NCBI GenBank assembly: GCA_965221575.1
Contig: CBDCSM010000001.1
Coordinates: 15,538 to 79,537 of the forward strand
DNA from: JAPPHA01 sp965221575
Lineage (GTDB): Bacteria > Pseudomonadota > Alphaproteobacteria > Rhodobacterales > Rhodobacteraceae
Direction: 5' to 3'
Length of the DNA: 64,000 nucleotides
Part shown: positions 40,837 through 50,549 of the stretch, piece after piece
Layout: each line of letters starts with the position of its first letter
Position numbering within the stretch: position 1 is the first letter of the stretch
Position numbers and translations under genes: made by a program
Notes under the pieces: model-generated
What the model was told of the DNA's origin: nothing
Databases searched by the model: none
Seen by the model: only the letters and a program-made list of their open reading frames with translations

Positions 40837-41793
40837 TCACGACTCTTCGCCCCCAGCGAGAACCCGGCGAAACACGTCGGTGTCCACGTTTCCACCGCTC
40901 GCGACAATGCCGACCGTCTTCCCCCTGGCTGTTTCGCGTTCTTTCACCAGCGCGGCAAGCGGCGCGGCCCCGGCCCCTTCAACCACGTTGTGCGTGTCCG
41001 TGAAATACCATCGCATCGCGTTCCTGATCTCGGCCTCCGAAACGGTAACCACCCGCGCGACATGGGCGAGGATGACGTCGAGCGCCGCCGGATCCACTTG
41101 GCGGCAGGCCACCCCGTCGGCGATCGTCTCGGCGGAATTCGTCGAAACCGGGTGACGGGCCAGGAAACTCAAGGCGTATGCGGGTGCCTGTTCGGCGACA
41201 ACCCCGACGATTTCAGTCGTTCTTCCGAGCATTTCCCGCGCCGCGACCGCACCGCAAATCCCGGACCCCAGTCCGATCGGGACGTAAACGACATCAAGTT
41301 CCGGAACGGCCGACAGGAGTTCGACGCTGTATGTCGCGACTCCGGCAACGAGCAGCTCGTGAAACGACGGCACAAGGTGAAACTTGTCCCGGGCCGCTCT
41401 TTCCCGAACATAGTCGTAGGCATCCTGGAAGTCTTCGCCGTGAACCACGAGTTCGGCGCCGAGAGCCTTCATCGCGGCATTTTTTTCACGGCTGTTGCAT
41501 TCGGGTACCGCGATGATCACTCTTTTGCCCGCGAGTCCGGCCGCCATGGCAATCGATTGCCCGTGATTGCCCCGGGTGGCCGCGATAACCGTGTCGGCTT
41601 CGACCGAATCCATGTAGGCGAGCCCTCCCCGGATCTTGAACGCGCCGATTGGCGTGTGGTTCTCGTGCTTGACCCAGACCTCCGTCCCGATGCGCGCCGT
41701 CAGCAAGGGCCACGCAAACTGGGGCGTCGGTCCGAAGACATTCCGGACTCGCGCCGTTGCGTTTTCAATCGTGGATTTGTCTGGAAGGTTCAT
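40837..41793 (-). CDS. PLP-dependent threonine/serine dehydratase family protein
   Basis: A 318-residue fold-type II PLP enzyme. The start at 41793 has CAGGAG 10 nt upstream. The Schiff-base lysine is in HTPIGAFKIRGG, the substrate loop is ATRGNHGQS, and the phosphate loop reads GLGSGICGA instead of the GGGGL type of classic threonine deaminase, a variant seen in EutB-like enzymes of hydroxyectoine breakdown. There is no ACT domain, so it is catabolic rather than biosynthetic. Its partner may be the enolase-type gene 103 bp downstream. The EutB link is a suggestion; other doe/eut genes are not present. Confidence 0.88.
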   Translation of the reverse strand: MNLPDKSTIENATARVRNVFGPTPQFAWPLLTARIGTEVWVKHENHTPIGAFKIRGGLAYMDSVEADTVIAATRGNHGQSIAMAAGLAGKRVIIAVPECNSREKNAAMKALGAELVVHGEDFQDAYDYVRERAARDKFHLVPSFHELLVAGVATYSVELLSAVPELDVVYVPIGLGSGICGAVAAREMLGRTTEIVGVVAEQAPAYALSFLARHPVSTNSAETIADGVACRQVDPAALDVILAHVARVVTVSEAEIRNAMRWYFTDTHNVVEGAGAAPLAALVKERETARGKTVGIVASGGNVDTDVFRRVLAGGEES

Positions 41794-42770
41794 CCGGTTG
41801 AACTCCTGCAGTAACTGGATGGTCGGGACTTTCCTTTGCCGTCCTGTACCATCCGGCCTGACGCGCACCAATGACCGAATCCTGCTTTGACAGCTGCCTC
41901 GCCGTAATCGCTTTCACTCGAAGGCGCGCCGACCGGAAAAAAGAAAAAAGGCGTGGCCGTTGCCATCAACTCGCGCAGCCAAACACCACAGTGTTCTTTC
42001 GCAATCAAGGGTCGCCCGAGAACCAGGTTCAACGATCTGTTCTGCCTGGCACAGGACATTTTTTGACTTTTGATGAACTCATCTCGGAAATCCTTGAACG
42101 GTCTTTCGTCTATTCGAACAGTGCACCACTTGGCTCCTTTAGTCCGAAGTTTTCCACCCATTTGAAACGCGTTCTACTCAATGCTGCGATCCGACGTCCT
42201 CGAAGTGGTGGACCGGCAAGAATAGCCAGATTCTCCCGTTTCTGCATCACCGCTGATACCGGGTGTGCCCCGTCCCTGTGAAGAAACGCCACCAAGGCGT
42301 ATCCGTCGCAAACCCAAATTCCTGGAGACATCGGTTTCCTTTGTTCAGTTTTCCGTGGTGTCAATCCTGGCCCGAACGGCGGTACAGCAGGCACAAACCG
42401 GGACCGGATTTCGGCATGTAGACGGGTCCGACTTTAGCCAAGACAGTGGTTGAATGCGGATCAGGATTGTCGGCCTGCCGTATCAGTCCGGGATGGTTTC
42501 AACACGTAACGACATGCAAAAGTTGTCCCCTACGTTGTCCCGCCGAATTGTGATTAACCGCTTCAAATTCAATGACCTTTAGTCGACAGATTCCTGTTTG
42601 CTCCCCGTGAAGTTCCGTTCAAGGAGCCAAAAACCATTGTGACGAAACGCTGGAAAGGACTCTGCCTTCTCGCAGTCAACCGATTTGCGCTCAGTGATGA
42701 TGAAACAGGAAGGACCGTGAAACAACTGCTCACGAACTTCGCGTCAGGAAACGATACTGATACTGAACAG
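41794..42770. other. Long gene-poor stretch
   Basis: Nearly 1 kb with only short open frames on both strands, none with family motifs or good ribosome sites. Base composition is more AT-rich from about 42480. It may hold the promoter of the PLP dehydratase gene and decayed sequence. Nothing else noticed. Confidence 0.5.
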
Positions 42771-43181
42771 TCACTCCGACAGGGACAACAAGTAAGCGAT
42801 TACGTCTGCACGCTCGCCTTCTCTCCTCAGCTTGAAAGGCATCTTGTTGCGCACTTTGGATACGCCCAGGTATTCCTGGAGGAACGCCTTGGGATCCAGG
42901 ATGTAGGCGTCTACGGTTTCAGGTGTCCAGATGAGACCAGCTTCGCCAGCCTCCACCATGCTCGTACTGAACCTGTAGTCGACCGCCCCGGCCTGCCGGC
43001 CGAAAACGCCCAGGAGATTCGGCCCGGCGGTTTTCTTTTTACCAGCCTCGACCGAATGACATACCTTGCATTTCTTGAACACCCTTTCGCCTGCGACGGG
43101 GTCTCCCGCCATGACTGCAACGCCCATCGAAGCGTACATCGTCGATGCGACGATGCCTGCGAGAAGCGAGGTTACTCTCAT
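42771..43181 (-). CDS. Class I cytochrome c, periplasmic
   Basis: A 136-residue electron carrier. A signal peptide (about residues 1-25, MRVTSLLAGIVAST onward) leads to the mature protein, with haem attachment CKVCH at 38-42, the helix-adjacent GPNLLGVFGRQAG, and axial Met114 in RNKMPFKL. GGAGAG lies before the ATG. It resembles cytochromes that take electrons from PQQ alcohol dehydrogenases or pass them to oxidases, in keeping with the dehydrogenase locus 9 kb away, although the distance makes the link only likely. Confidence 0.92.
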   Translation of the reverse strand: MRVTSLLAGIVASTMYASMGVAVMAGDPVAGERVFKKCKVCHSVEAGKKKTAGPNLLGVFGRQAGAVDYRFSTSMVEAGEAGLIWTPETVDAYILDPKAFLQEYLGVSKVRNKMPFKLRREGERADVIAYLLSLSE

Positions 43182-44751
43182 ACCAACTCTCCGCTAAACA
43201 GTGGCAGCCACATACGTAAAGTAGAGATCGCCCGTTGTCGGAGTTACTATAGTTGATTGTAACCAATAATTCGCCCCCTTTGAACACTTTGACATCGGGC
43301 AAACAAACGATTGCTGCCATTTGGGCGAGGCATTTCTCGAGATCGTCTTGTCTCGCGCCGGATTCATGGACTTCACCGATCAGCGCGTACACCATCGAAT
43401 TGCCCGCAGCGTCTTTGCCGAGACACGAAAAATGTCAAAAGCTGTTCATGCAACAAGTGTGACAAGGGGTCTGCATACGACTCTCATGGCTTCCTCAAAT
43501 TCCAATAGAATCGAAGTGCCTTCCAATACCGGGACACGCCCGATCAGTCCTCGGCCCTAGGTACAGTTCGAAATAGGCAAACATACCGGACAGGGCACAA
43601 ACGATTCCAAATGACGTCGTACGGAATCCTGCTCACTGCTCCCGCAACAATGGCCTCATCGAGCAGGCTGACTTGCCGACGACGGCGTTGACCCGATCGT
43701 CACATGCGAGGGCTTGTAGGCGGGGGAAAGCTGGAACAGGTACATTCCCGTATTCGAAGACGCCTCGAGAAGGGCTCGGGACGGCAAAGTAGCCGCGTTT
43801 TCCAGGCCGGGAAACGGTGGTTCCGCGCCGCCGCCGTCAGGACCAGGCTGGGATAGCAAACACGGCCGGGGCAGCAGCTTGGTACGTTTTTGTTTTCGAG
43901 CCGCTGCGTGCCCGGAACCGAAGAGACCTGATCTTTATCACGACGTTTTCCGAAACCGGTGCGGACTACGGGCAGCCGAATTTACTGCGCTCGTTCTCGA
44001 ACGCCGGGATTCCGGCACCTGCTGCTACGAAACCGCCGTCCCGCATGCTCCGAAACTCGGTGCCATGCCGCACGGCAAGACACCGGACCTTGCGCTCCAG
44101 ATTCTCGACGGTCCGATGCTGGCCCGTCCCGCAGTGCGACTCCTTATCTACAGGGGCGGCATGGCGGCCAGTGAAGTCCCGGATCGATTTCCCTTCCATC
44201 ACGCCGTCAATTCCGTGAGCTGCCGGATCGACAAACTGGCGCTTTGTATTTCACCTGCGAGGCCGACGACCGTCGAGGGCGATGGTCTCAGCGAAATTTT
44301 TCCAGCAGCCAGCCATACCGTGCCGGGGACCGGTCAACCCAAAGACGAGTCACTATCCCATTCCGGCATGGGATTCCTTTCGCCGCAATATCCACGATGG
44401 ATCCTCGAATTGTTCCCATTTCCCGTGCGCGTCGATTGTACTGCGGTTAAAGGGTTCCCGGCGGACGCATCAGGCTAAACAGGCATACGGATTCCGGCTG
44501 GCTCTCGGCCTCTTGTGAGAACGGGGAAACGGTAAGGCGGCCTGCAAGGGTCTCGCCATTTTCCTATCCAGCGAACCCCAGGCACCCCGCCGAGATCGCA
44601 AAAGGCGTAGCGTGTGAGGTGCCAACCTGATATAGTGCAAGGCACGTATCGCACGTCCGGCCGGGACGCGATCCGGCCTTGGGACTGCGGGCCGCCTGAA
44701 GCGCTCTCATCGCACCTCGCTTCAAGTCCAACGCGGAAGTTAGGAAATCGG
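43182..44751. other. Long gene-poor stretch before the NitT/TauT-type importer
   Basis: About 1.6 kb without a gene that I can support. Two frames deserve mention. On the minus strand, 43200-43395 reads as a 65-residue peptide (MVYALIGEVHESG, then DDLEKCLAQMAAIV) with protein-like composition but no family. On the plus strand, 43879-44478 encodes 199 residues that I do not recognise (contains GKTPDLALQILDGPML); no ribosome site. Either may be a remnant. Confidence 0.4.
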
Positions 44752-45492
44752 ATGGTATGGGTCTACCGGCTGGGGTTCCTGGCACTGCTGGTGGCACTCT
44801 GGATTCTTGCGGCCCAGCAGTTTGGACGGAATGTCGTTCCGACTCCGCTGGCAACCTTTGAGGCCGCTCAGCGGCTGATTGCCGAAGGCCGGCTCCAGAC
44901 CGCTTTGGGAGCGTCGCTGAAGGTCTATCTTTTCGGCTTTGGGTTGGCGGTCGTTAGCGGGATTCCCATCGGGGTCCTGATGGGCGGTTTCCGGATATTG
45001 GGCAAGTCGCTCGAAGTCTACGTCTTCGCCCTCGCCGCCACACCGCGGGTCGCTTTCATCCCACTTATCATCGTTATCATGGGGCTCGGCGCCGACGCCA
45101 AGATTTTCATCATTTTCCTGGGCGCTCTGATGCCGGTCCTGATCAACACCTATGCCGGCGTGCTGGCGGTCGACGAGGAGCTCGTCGAAATGGCACGGTC
45201 GGTCGGAGCCCGGCGGCAGCGTATCTTCATCAGCATCGTTCTGCCGAGCGCGGTACCTTTCGTTGTCGCGGGAATGCGGCTCGGCGCCACGATCGGGCTC
45301 ATCAACACGGTAGTCGCCGAACTCTATACCGCGGTGAGCGGGCTCGGGGGCCTGCTCGCCATTTATGGCAATACTTTCCGAATGGCCGAGTATTTCGTTG
45401 TCGTGATCATGCTGGCGACCGTCGGCGTGGTGGTTACCGAAGTGCTCCGGCACGTCGAAACGCGCCTTGCCCGCTGGCGCGGAGCAAACTGA
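44752..45492 (+). CDS. ABC transporter permease, NitT/TauT (SsuC) type
   Basis: A 246-residue inner-membrane permease with six helices. The cytoplasmic EAA loop is DEELVEMARSVGARRQRIF near residue 145, followed by VLPSAVPFVVAGMRLGATI, the classic SsuC/TauC pattern. The ATG at 44752 has AGGA about 6 nt before it. First gene of a permease, binding protein, ATPase operon. This family imports nitrate, taurine, sulfonates, thiamine precursors or aromatic acids; nothing here fixes the cargo. Confidence 0.92.
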   Translation: MVWVYRLGFLALLVALWILAAQQFGRNVVPTPLATFEAAQRLIAEGRLQTALGASLKVYLFGFGLAVVSGIPIGVLMGGFRILGKSLEVYVFALAATPRVAFIPLIIVIMGLGADAKIFIIFLGALMPVLINTYAGVLAVDEELVEMARSVGARRQRIFISIVLPSAVPFVVAGMRLGATIGLINTVVAELYTAVSGLGGLLAIYGNTFRMAEYFVVVIMLATVGVVVTEVLRHVETRLARWRGAN

Positions 45493-45541
45493 ACGGGCAA
45501 ATCGGCCGAACCGGCCGACTTTAGTCTTGGGAGGACTGAAC

Positions 45542-46570
45542 ATGAAGAGAACCAAACGAATAGAGGGACTGTTGTCTGCAATCACGTGCGCGGTTCTGAT
45601 CTCGACCAGCACGGTGGCCGCCGAACCATTCCGGCTCATCGTGACCCATCTGGAGCCGCCACTGGTTCCAAACTCGGTAATGGACCTCGCACATGAGCTC
45701 GGCTATTTCGAGCGCGAGGGGGTGGACGTCGAGCTGATCCGGGTGCAGCAGACTCCCTCAGCACTGGCTTCGATCATGGCCGGCGAGGGCGAAATGGCCA
45801 ATGCGTCGGTCGACGCCGTTCTGCAACTGATGGCCAGGGGCACCGATTCGCTGCGGGCGGTGACCTCCCCCAACAAGTCGCTGCCGTTCCTGATCGCGTC
45901 GCGATCGGATATCGCCACTCCGGAGGACCTCGTTGGCCACAGCTTCGGTGTCGGGCGCATCGGCAGCCTGGACCATTCACTGAGCTCGAAAGTGTTGGCA
46001 AGCGTGGGGGTCGACATGGACAGCCTCAGCGTGGTCACACTGGGCCAGCCATCCGTGCGCGCCCAGGCGCTCGCCGCCGGGCAAGTCGACGCGACCACCA
46101 TGTCGATCGGTGTGTGGCTGTCAATTCCCGACAAGACTGGATTGTCGGTGCTGATCCCGCTGGGCACCTATTACGAGGCCGCGCCAGTCGTCAACAAGGT
46201 CAATGTTGTGTCCGCTGATGCGCTCGCGGAACGTCGTGGGGACGTGGTGGCGGTGGTCCGTGCGTTGGTAAAGATCTCGCGAGATTTTGCCGACAACCCC
46301 GGCGAATGGGCAGACGCCATGGCGTCCCATAGCGGCAACCTGACTCCTGAGGTCTTGGGGATGCTCGCCGAGAGTTTCGATGGCAACTGGAGCATCAACG
46401 GCGGTATCAGCAGGGAGGAGTTGCAATACACCCAGGACTGGCTCTACCAGACCGAAGACTTTCAGGACCTCGCTCAGGTGGCGCTGGATGACTGGGTAGA
46501 CTTTTCCGTGACCGACGACGTGCTGGCCGAACTCGGCACCGCACCGGGAGCGGATCAGCCCACCAGATGA
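45542..46570 (+). CDS. ABC transporter substrate-binding protein, NMT1/SsuA type
   Basis: A 342-residue periplasmic protein. It has a Sec signal peptide (residues 1-27, MKRTKRIEGLLSAITCAVLI, ending AAEP), then the family pattern LAHELGYFEREGVDVELI near residue 50, a central RSDIATPEDLVGHSFGVGR and ALAAGQVDATTMSIG. GGGAGG precedes the ATG by 6 nt. It overlaps the ATPase gene by ATGA. Ligand unknown; the order permease - binding protein - ATPase suggests a complete importer. Confidence 0.92.
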   Translation: MKRTKRIEGLLSAITCAVLISTSTVAAEPFRLIVTHLEPPLVPNSVMDLAHELGYFEREGVDVELIRVQQTPSALASIMAGEGEMANASVDAVLQLMARGTDSLRAVTSPNKSLPFLIASRSDIATPEDLVGHSFGVGRIGSLDHSLSSKVLASVGVDMDSLSVVTLGQPSVRAQALAAGQVDATTMSIGVWLSIPDKTGLSVLIPLGTYYEAAPVVNKVNVVSADALAERRGDVVAVVRALVKISRDFADNPGEWADAMASHSGNLTPEVLGMLAESFDGNWSINGGISREELQYTQDWLYQTEDFQDLAQVALDDWVDFSVTDDVLAELGTAPGADQPTR

Positions 46571-47448
46571 GGGCGACGCCCGACGATACAACTGGAGAAG
46601 TGCAAATCGCCCGGTCGGAAAACCCGCCTGCAATTCTGTTCGATCGGGTCAGCAAGACATTTGCATCCGCTGGCGGGCGCACCGCGATTCAGGCGATCCG
46701 GGATATTTCGTTCACCATTGAACCCGCGACATTCGTGGCGCTTCTGGGCCCCTCAGGATGCGGCAAGACCACGATCCTGAGGCTCGCGGACGGCCTGATC
46801 GAGTGCGATTCTGGCCGGGTCGAAGTGTTCGGCGTCCCGCCGAAACCGGGGCCGGACATCGGCTTCGTATTCCAGACCTTCAGGTTGATTCCCTGGGCAA
46901 GCGTCCAGGAAAATGTCGAGTTCGCGCTGAAAGGCCCGGCGCTCAGCCGCTCCGAACGACGGGAACGGGCGAACAGCCACCTTGAACTGGTCGGACTGGC
47001 CGGGTTCAGGCGCGCCTTTCCGGGCGAGCTTTCCGGCGGCATGAAGCAGCGCGTGGCACTGGCACGGGCGCTCGCGACGGAGCCGGACATCCTCTTGATG
47101 GACGAACCCTTCGCCAGCATCGACGCCCAAACCCGCGAACTGATGCGGATTGAGCTGATGCGCATCTGGACGGACCGTCGCCCGGTAGTTCTGTTCGTCA
47201 CCCACAGCGTCGATGAAGCCATCATTCTGGCCGACCGCATCCTGCTCTTGGGTCCGCGTCCAGGCAGGGTTGTCAAAACGATAGAGGTCGAACTCGAACG
47301 GCCTCGCTGGGCCTACGACGCCCGCGCCGAGCCGCGATACGTGGAACTCAGAAGCTATCTGTCAGAACGCATGCGCGAGCTCGTGCTGTCCGACCCTTCC
47401 TCCGAATTCTACGGGCGCGACCTCACCCACCCCGGGATCGATGAATGA
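46567..47448 (+). CDS. ABC transporter ATPase, SsuB/TauB type
   Basis: A 293-residue ATPase. Walker A is GPSGCGKTT (about 60-68), Q-loop FQTFRLIPW, signature LSGGMKQRVALARAL, Walker B ILLMDEPFASID, and H-loop VTHSVDEAI. The N-terminus (about 30 residues before the first strand FDRVSKTF) is slightly longer than usual. It energises the permease encoded at 44752. Confidence 0.93.
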   Translation: MRATPDDTTGEVQIARSENPPAILFDRVSKTFASAGGRTAIQAIRDISFTIEPATFVALLGPSGCGKTTILRLADGLIECDSGRVEVFGVPPKPGPDIGFVFQTFRLIPWASVQENVEFALKGPALSRSERRERANSHLELVGLAGFRRAFPGELSGGMKQRVALARALATEPDILLMDEPFASIDAQTRELMRIELMRIWTDRRPVVLFVTHSVDEAIILADRILLLGPRPGRVVKTIEVELERPRWAYDARAEPRYVELRSYLSERMRELVLSDPSSEFYGRDLTHPGIDE

Positions 47449-47772
47449 GTTCAACCCGGGATGGTAACTTCGCGTGATGTAGCACCCAAACACCATTTCG
47501 CGTCCTGGATCGGTTTCGGCCTTGGCCTCGTTCCAAGCAGACACTTTTTTTCAGCCGCCGACGCAAAGGCCGACCGGGATCAAATTCCAACTCTCACGAT
47601 CCTGGAACATGCGGGCAGAGTTGTCGAGACATCGGGTTAGAGAGATGATAGACAGGGACACGAGGGGGGGCCAAACAACTCCGCCTTGAATCGCGCACAG
47701 CGTGAAATTGGGATCCCCCCAAGAAAAACCCCTTGTCCTGATTCGGGGTTACTCAGTAACGGGAGGAACCCA
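47449..47772. other. Gap between importer ATPase and cytochrome genes
   Basis: No gene supported. It presumably contains the promoter of the cytochrome c gene at 47773. The only notable sequence is a T-run near 47545-47552, without a clear stem before it. Confidence 0.5.
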
Positions 47773-48216
47773 ATGATGCCCACAATGAACGGTCCCGCAA
47801 CGCGGCTCGCGCTGGCCTTGGGATTTGTCGTCGGCGTCGGTACTGCAGCGGCCGCCCAGAGCAACGCGGAGCCGGTTGAAGTTCTGGTCACCTACTCATC
47901 GGACCAGGCCGATCGCGGAAAGGTCAGGTACATAAAGGAATGCGTGGATTGCCACGGAGAAAACCTGAAAGGTGGTCTAAGCGGCGGAGCACCTTTGCGC
48001 GGTCTGGCTTTTGAAGAGAAGTACTTTGAAGGATTACCCGCCTCGGTGATGTTCGCGTACATGACCGGCACGATGCCTCCCAATTCGCCGGGGCGTTATT
48101 CACCCAAAACCTACGCGGACCTGATGGCGTACATCCTCAAGCGGAACGGCTTCAAGGCCGGTGCGCCACTGCCCTCAGACTTCGACGCGCTCGACTACCT
48201 GATCATGGAGAAGTGA
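47773..48216 (+). CDS. Class I cytochrome c, alcohol-oxidation associated
   Basis: A 147-residue periplasmic cytochrome. Signal peptide residues 1-28 (hydrophobic core ALALGFVVGVGTAAAA), haem site CVDCH at 57-61 with HGENLKGGLSGGAPLRG after it, and axial Met101 in TGTMPPNSPG. The ending PSDFDALDYLIMEK is unusual. GGGAGG is 7 nt upstream. It is likely the electron acceptor of the PQQ dehydrogenase encoded convergently at 52482-54337, with the M50-like gene 49 bp downstream in the same operon. Confidence 0.92.
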   Translation: MMPTMNGPATRLALALGFVVGVGTAAAAQSNAEPVEVLVTYSSDQADRGKVRYIKECVDCHGENLKGGLSGGAPLRGLAFEEKYFEGLPASVMFAYMTGTMPPNSPGRYSPKTYADLMAYILKRNGFKAGAPLPSDFDALDYLIMEK

Positions 48217-48265
48217 TCAGAGCGCTGAGCAGCGCGAGAGACCGTATTTTCGCCGGACACTGATC

Positions 48266-48877
48266 ATGTGGCTTCCGGATCTCACGCTTCAGTTGATCGC
48301 GTTCCGTGTCCTGGCGTTTCTGATCATTGCCGGCGCGCTTGGAGGCGTCGTCGCCGGGGCGGCGGTGCTGCTGGGCGACAAGCGACCGAAATACGACGGC
48401 CGCCTGACCGTGGTTCCGACGGGCCACATGGACCTTGTCGGGACAATCATCCTGATCCTCTTCGGGTTCGGCTGGATAAGGCCCGTGTCAATCGACGCCG
48501 CACAGTTCCGCGTCGGTCAAATTGTTGGCATCGTCGCTGTCATCCTGGCCGGATTCCTTTGCCTCAACGTCATCGCTGCACTTCTTGAGGCACTTGTTCT
48601 TCCGGCACTCACGACATTGCCACACACGGCCGCCTTGACGACCGCGGCATTTCTCCGGACCGCCAGCGAACTGTCGATCTGGTTCGCGCTCTTTAACCTT
48701 GTCCCGATTCCGCCGCTGACCGGCGGACTTCTTTTTGAAGCATTCGGTGTCTCGGTTTCGCGGCAGCTAAAGTGGGTCCTTGCCGCAGTGTTGTCGGTGG
48801 CAGTGGCGGCAGGCACGGTTCGTCAGTTTCTCGGACCCGCTCACGCCGTCCTGGCATCGGTAATCCTTGGCCAGTGA
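48266..48877 (+). CDS. M50 (site-2 protease)-like membrane protein lacking metal ligands
   Basis: A 203-residue membrane protein. From residue 36 it follows the M50B pattern: LGDKRPKYDGRLTVVPTGHM, DLVGTIILILFGFGWIRPV and later ALFNLVPIPPLTGGLLFEA. In active members the HExxH zinc helix stands just before LGD, but here the sequence is IIAGALGGVVAGAAVL, and the Asp of the second motif (NLLPIPPLDG) is Thr152. Both metal sites are gone, so it cannot be a standard zinc protease. Five to six helices. It overlaps no neighbour; 49 bp follow the cytochrome gene. A chaperone-like or electron-transfer-linked role is possible but unproven. Confidence 0.75.
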   Translation: MWLPDLTLQLIAFRVLAFLIIAGALGGVVAGAAVLLGDKRPKYDGRLTVVPTGHMDLVGTIILILFGFGWIRPVSIDAAQFRVGQIVGIVAVILAGFLCLNVIAALLEALVLPALTTLPHTAALTTAAFLRTASELSIWFALFNLVPIPPLTGGLLFEAFGVSVSRQLKWVLAAVLSVAVAAGTVRQFLGPAHAVLASVILGQ

Positions 48878-48884
48878 CGACGAC

Positions 48885-49703
48885 TCACAGGGCTGCGAGC
48901 GCGGCCCCCTTTCCGATCGGTACCGCCCCGTATCGATTCAGTATGGTGGCCAGCTTGCCATCCGATTCAATCTGTCGGAAAGCCTGAACGATCTTCCGCT
49001 TGAGCGTGAGGTCCCCTTTCCAGACGCCGAAAACCAGATTGTAGCGGGAGATTTCACCACGCAACGGGGCAACCCAAAGGCCGTTCTCCGCCGCCAGCCA
49101 GCCGGCCAGGAGCGCTTCGGTAACACCGGCGTGCATTTCACCGCTGACGAGGCCATCGACGAGCGCCTGATCGTTTCGCACGATACGGACGACGACATCG
49201 CGCGCGCGCAGGTAACTCGATAACCCGATGCGGTCGAGCCCCGAGATTAGGGTCAGCGCCCCGACGGTAAGACCGTCGACGTCTCCGATCTGCGCCGGTG
49301 CCACGATCGACCAGCCGGTCTCGGCGTAAGGCGGACCGGTTTCGAGGAACGATCGGGTGAGCGCCGAATCGACGACTCCTCCTGCGAGCACCTGGCATTT
49401 TCCTCGGTTGACGGCCCAGTTGCGTGGATTGAAATCGCGTCCGATGGCGTCGCTGGGACTCAGCAGCAGATCGACGCCGATATGATCGGCAACCGCACGC
49501 AGGATCTCGATGTCGATCCCGGGCCGGTCGGGATTACCGGTGACAAGCGGCGGATAAGTCGTCGGAATGCAGGCGCGGATTGCACCGTTTGCCCTGACCT
49601 CGTCCAATGACGTATCCGGTGGCAGGACACTCACCAGCAGCAAGAGAGTGATGACGACGATGAGTCCGCCCAGGTCACGCACCAAGCGCCGCAGGGTCGG
49701 CAC
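48885..49703 (-). CDS. Amino-acid-type substrate-binding protein (SBP_bac_3), PQQ locus
   Basis: A 272-residue protein with an N-terminal membrane anchor or signal (LGGLIVVITLLLLVSVLPP). The binding fold starts at RANGAIRACIPTTYPPL and continues with PGIDIEILRAVADHIGVDLL and a C-terminal ILNRYGAVPIG. GTG start, 3 bp after the stop of the ABC-2 gene. A binding-protein gene at this end of the dehydrogenase/ABC-exporter set, like XoxJ/MxaJ-type proteins, may act on the dehydrogenase rather than in import, since no import permease accompanies it. Confidence 0.85.
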   Translation of the reverse strand: MPTLRRLVRDLGGLIVVITLLLLVSVLPPDTSLDEVRANGAIRACIPTTYPPLVTGNPDRPGIDIEILRAVADHIGVDLLLSPSDAIGRDFNPRNWAVNRGKCQVLAGGVVDSALTRSFLETGPPYAETGWSIVAPAQIGDVDGLTVGALTLISGLDRIGLSSYLRARDVVVRIVRNDQALVDGLVSGEMHAGVTEALLAGWLAAENGLWVAPLRGEISRYNLVFGVWKGDLTLKRKIVQAFRQIESDGKLATILNRYGAVPIGKGAALAAL

Positions 49704-49706
49704 GGC

Positions 49707-50549
49707 TCACGCCCTGCGGAAATCAAGTAGCGCGATCGCAAATAGCACCATTCCAGCGATGGCCATGACAGCAATGCCGATTCGCGGATCGAACTGGTTG
49801 TAGTCGATGAGCACGCCACGCAACGCGTCCACGGCATAAGTCAGCGGGTTGATCTCAACGAGGGTGACCAACCACTCGGGATAGGAGATGCGGGCTTGGG
49901 CCTGGGTCAGCGCCGGGTCGAGCGGAAAGATCGAGCTGGATGTGAAGTACAGTGGCAGGATCACGGCGTTGGAAAATACGCCGAAACCCTCGAAGCTGCG
50001 GATGCGGTTTGCAATCACCACGCCGAGCGAGGTCAGTGCGAAGGCCAGCATGACCATAAGACCGAGGGCCTTGATGATGTCGGTCCAGGTCAGTGGAACA
50101 TCGGCGAAGCGGGCGAGGAGCAGCACCAGGCAGCCGTGGACAACCGCCACCGTTGCGCCGCCCAGTACCTTACCGAGTAGCACCATGCCCCGCGACATCG
50201 GCGAGACCAGAACCTCGCGCAGGAAACCGAACTCGCGGTCCCAGATGACCGAGACTGCCGACTGTACCGACGTGTACAGGATGTTGAGAACCACGACGGC
50301 GGGAAAGATGAACTGCAGATAGGTGAACGGCACGACGAAGGTCACCTCGCCGTAAACCTCTCCACGGAAGTACGGATTGAGGCCGATTCCGAGAATGAGC
50401 ACCCACAGGATCGGACGGCTGATGCCGCCGACAAGTTGGCCACGGTCGCGGATGGCGCGTTTCACCTCGCGCAACCAGATCCCGTAGAGGCCGCCGAGTT
50501 GGATAAGGAGTGGCGAGCGGCGGTCAGCGGTCGTGTCAGCATCAATCAT
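49707..50549 (-). CDS. ABC-2 type transporter permease, PQQ-dehydrogenase associated
   Basis: A 280-residue permease of an exporter. The core runs FVVPFTYLQFIFPAVVVLNI, LREVLVSPMSRGMVLLGKVL, then the ABC-2 signature region PLYFTSSSIFPLDPALTQA and a C-terminal helix VLFAIALLDFRRA. Overlaps the ATPase gene (ATGA). ABC-2 exporters of this form are regularly encoded beside PQQ alcohol dehydrogenases; the exported compound is unknown. Confidence 0.9.
   Translation of the reverse strand: MIDADTTADRRSPLLIQLGGLYGIWLREVKRAIRDRGQLVGGISRPILWVLILGIGLNPYFRGEVYGEVTFVVPFTYLQFIFPAVVVLNILYTSVQSAVSVIWDREFGFLREVLVSPMSRGMVLLGKVLGGATVAVVHGCLVLLLARFADVPLTWTDIIKALGLMVMLAFALTSLGVVIANRIRSFEGFGVFSNAVILPLYFTSSSIFPLDPALTQAQARISYPEWLVTLVEINPLTYAVDALRGVLIDYNQFDPRIGIAVMAIAGMVLFAIALLDFRRA

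Noticed and set aside
40717..41814. 365-codon plus-strand frame
   Set aside because: Antisense to the PLP dehydratase gene, which has the lysine and phosphate-loop motifs.
42639..43256. 205-codon plus-strand frame
   Set aside because: Antisense to the cytochrome c gene with its CKVCH motif.
43879..44478. 199-codon plus-strand frame considered as a gene
   Set aside because: No ribosome site, no recognisable motif and overlapping frames of similar length; only mentioned in the gap entry.
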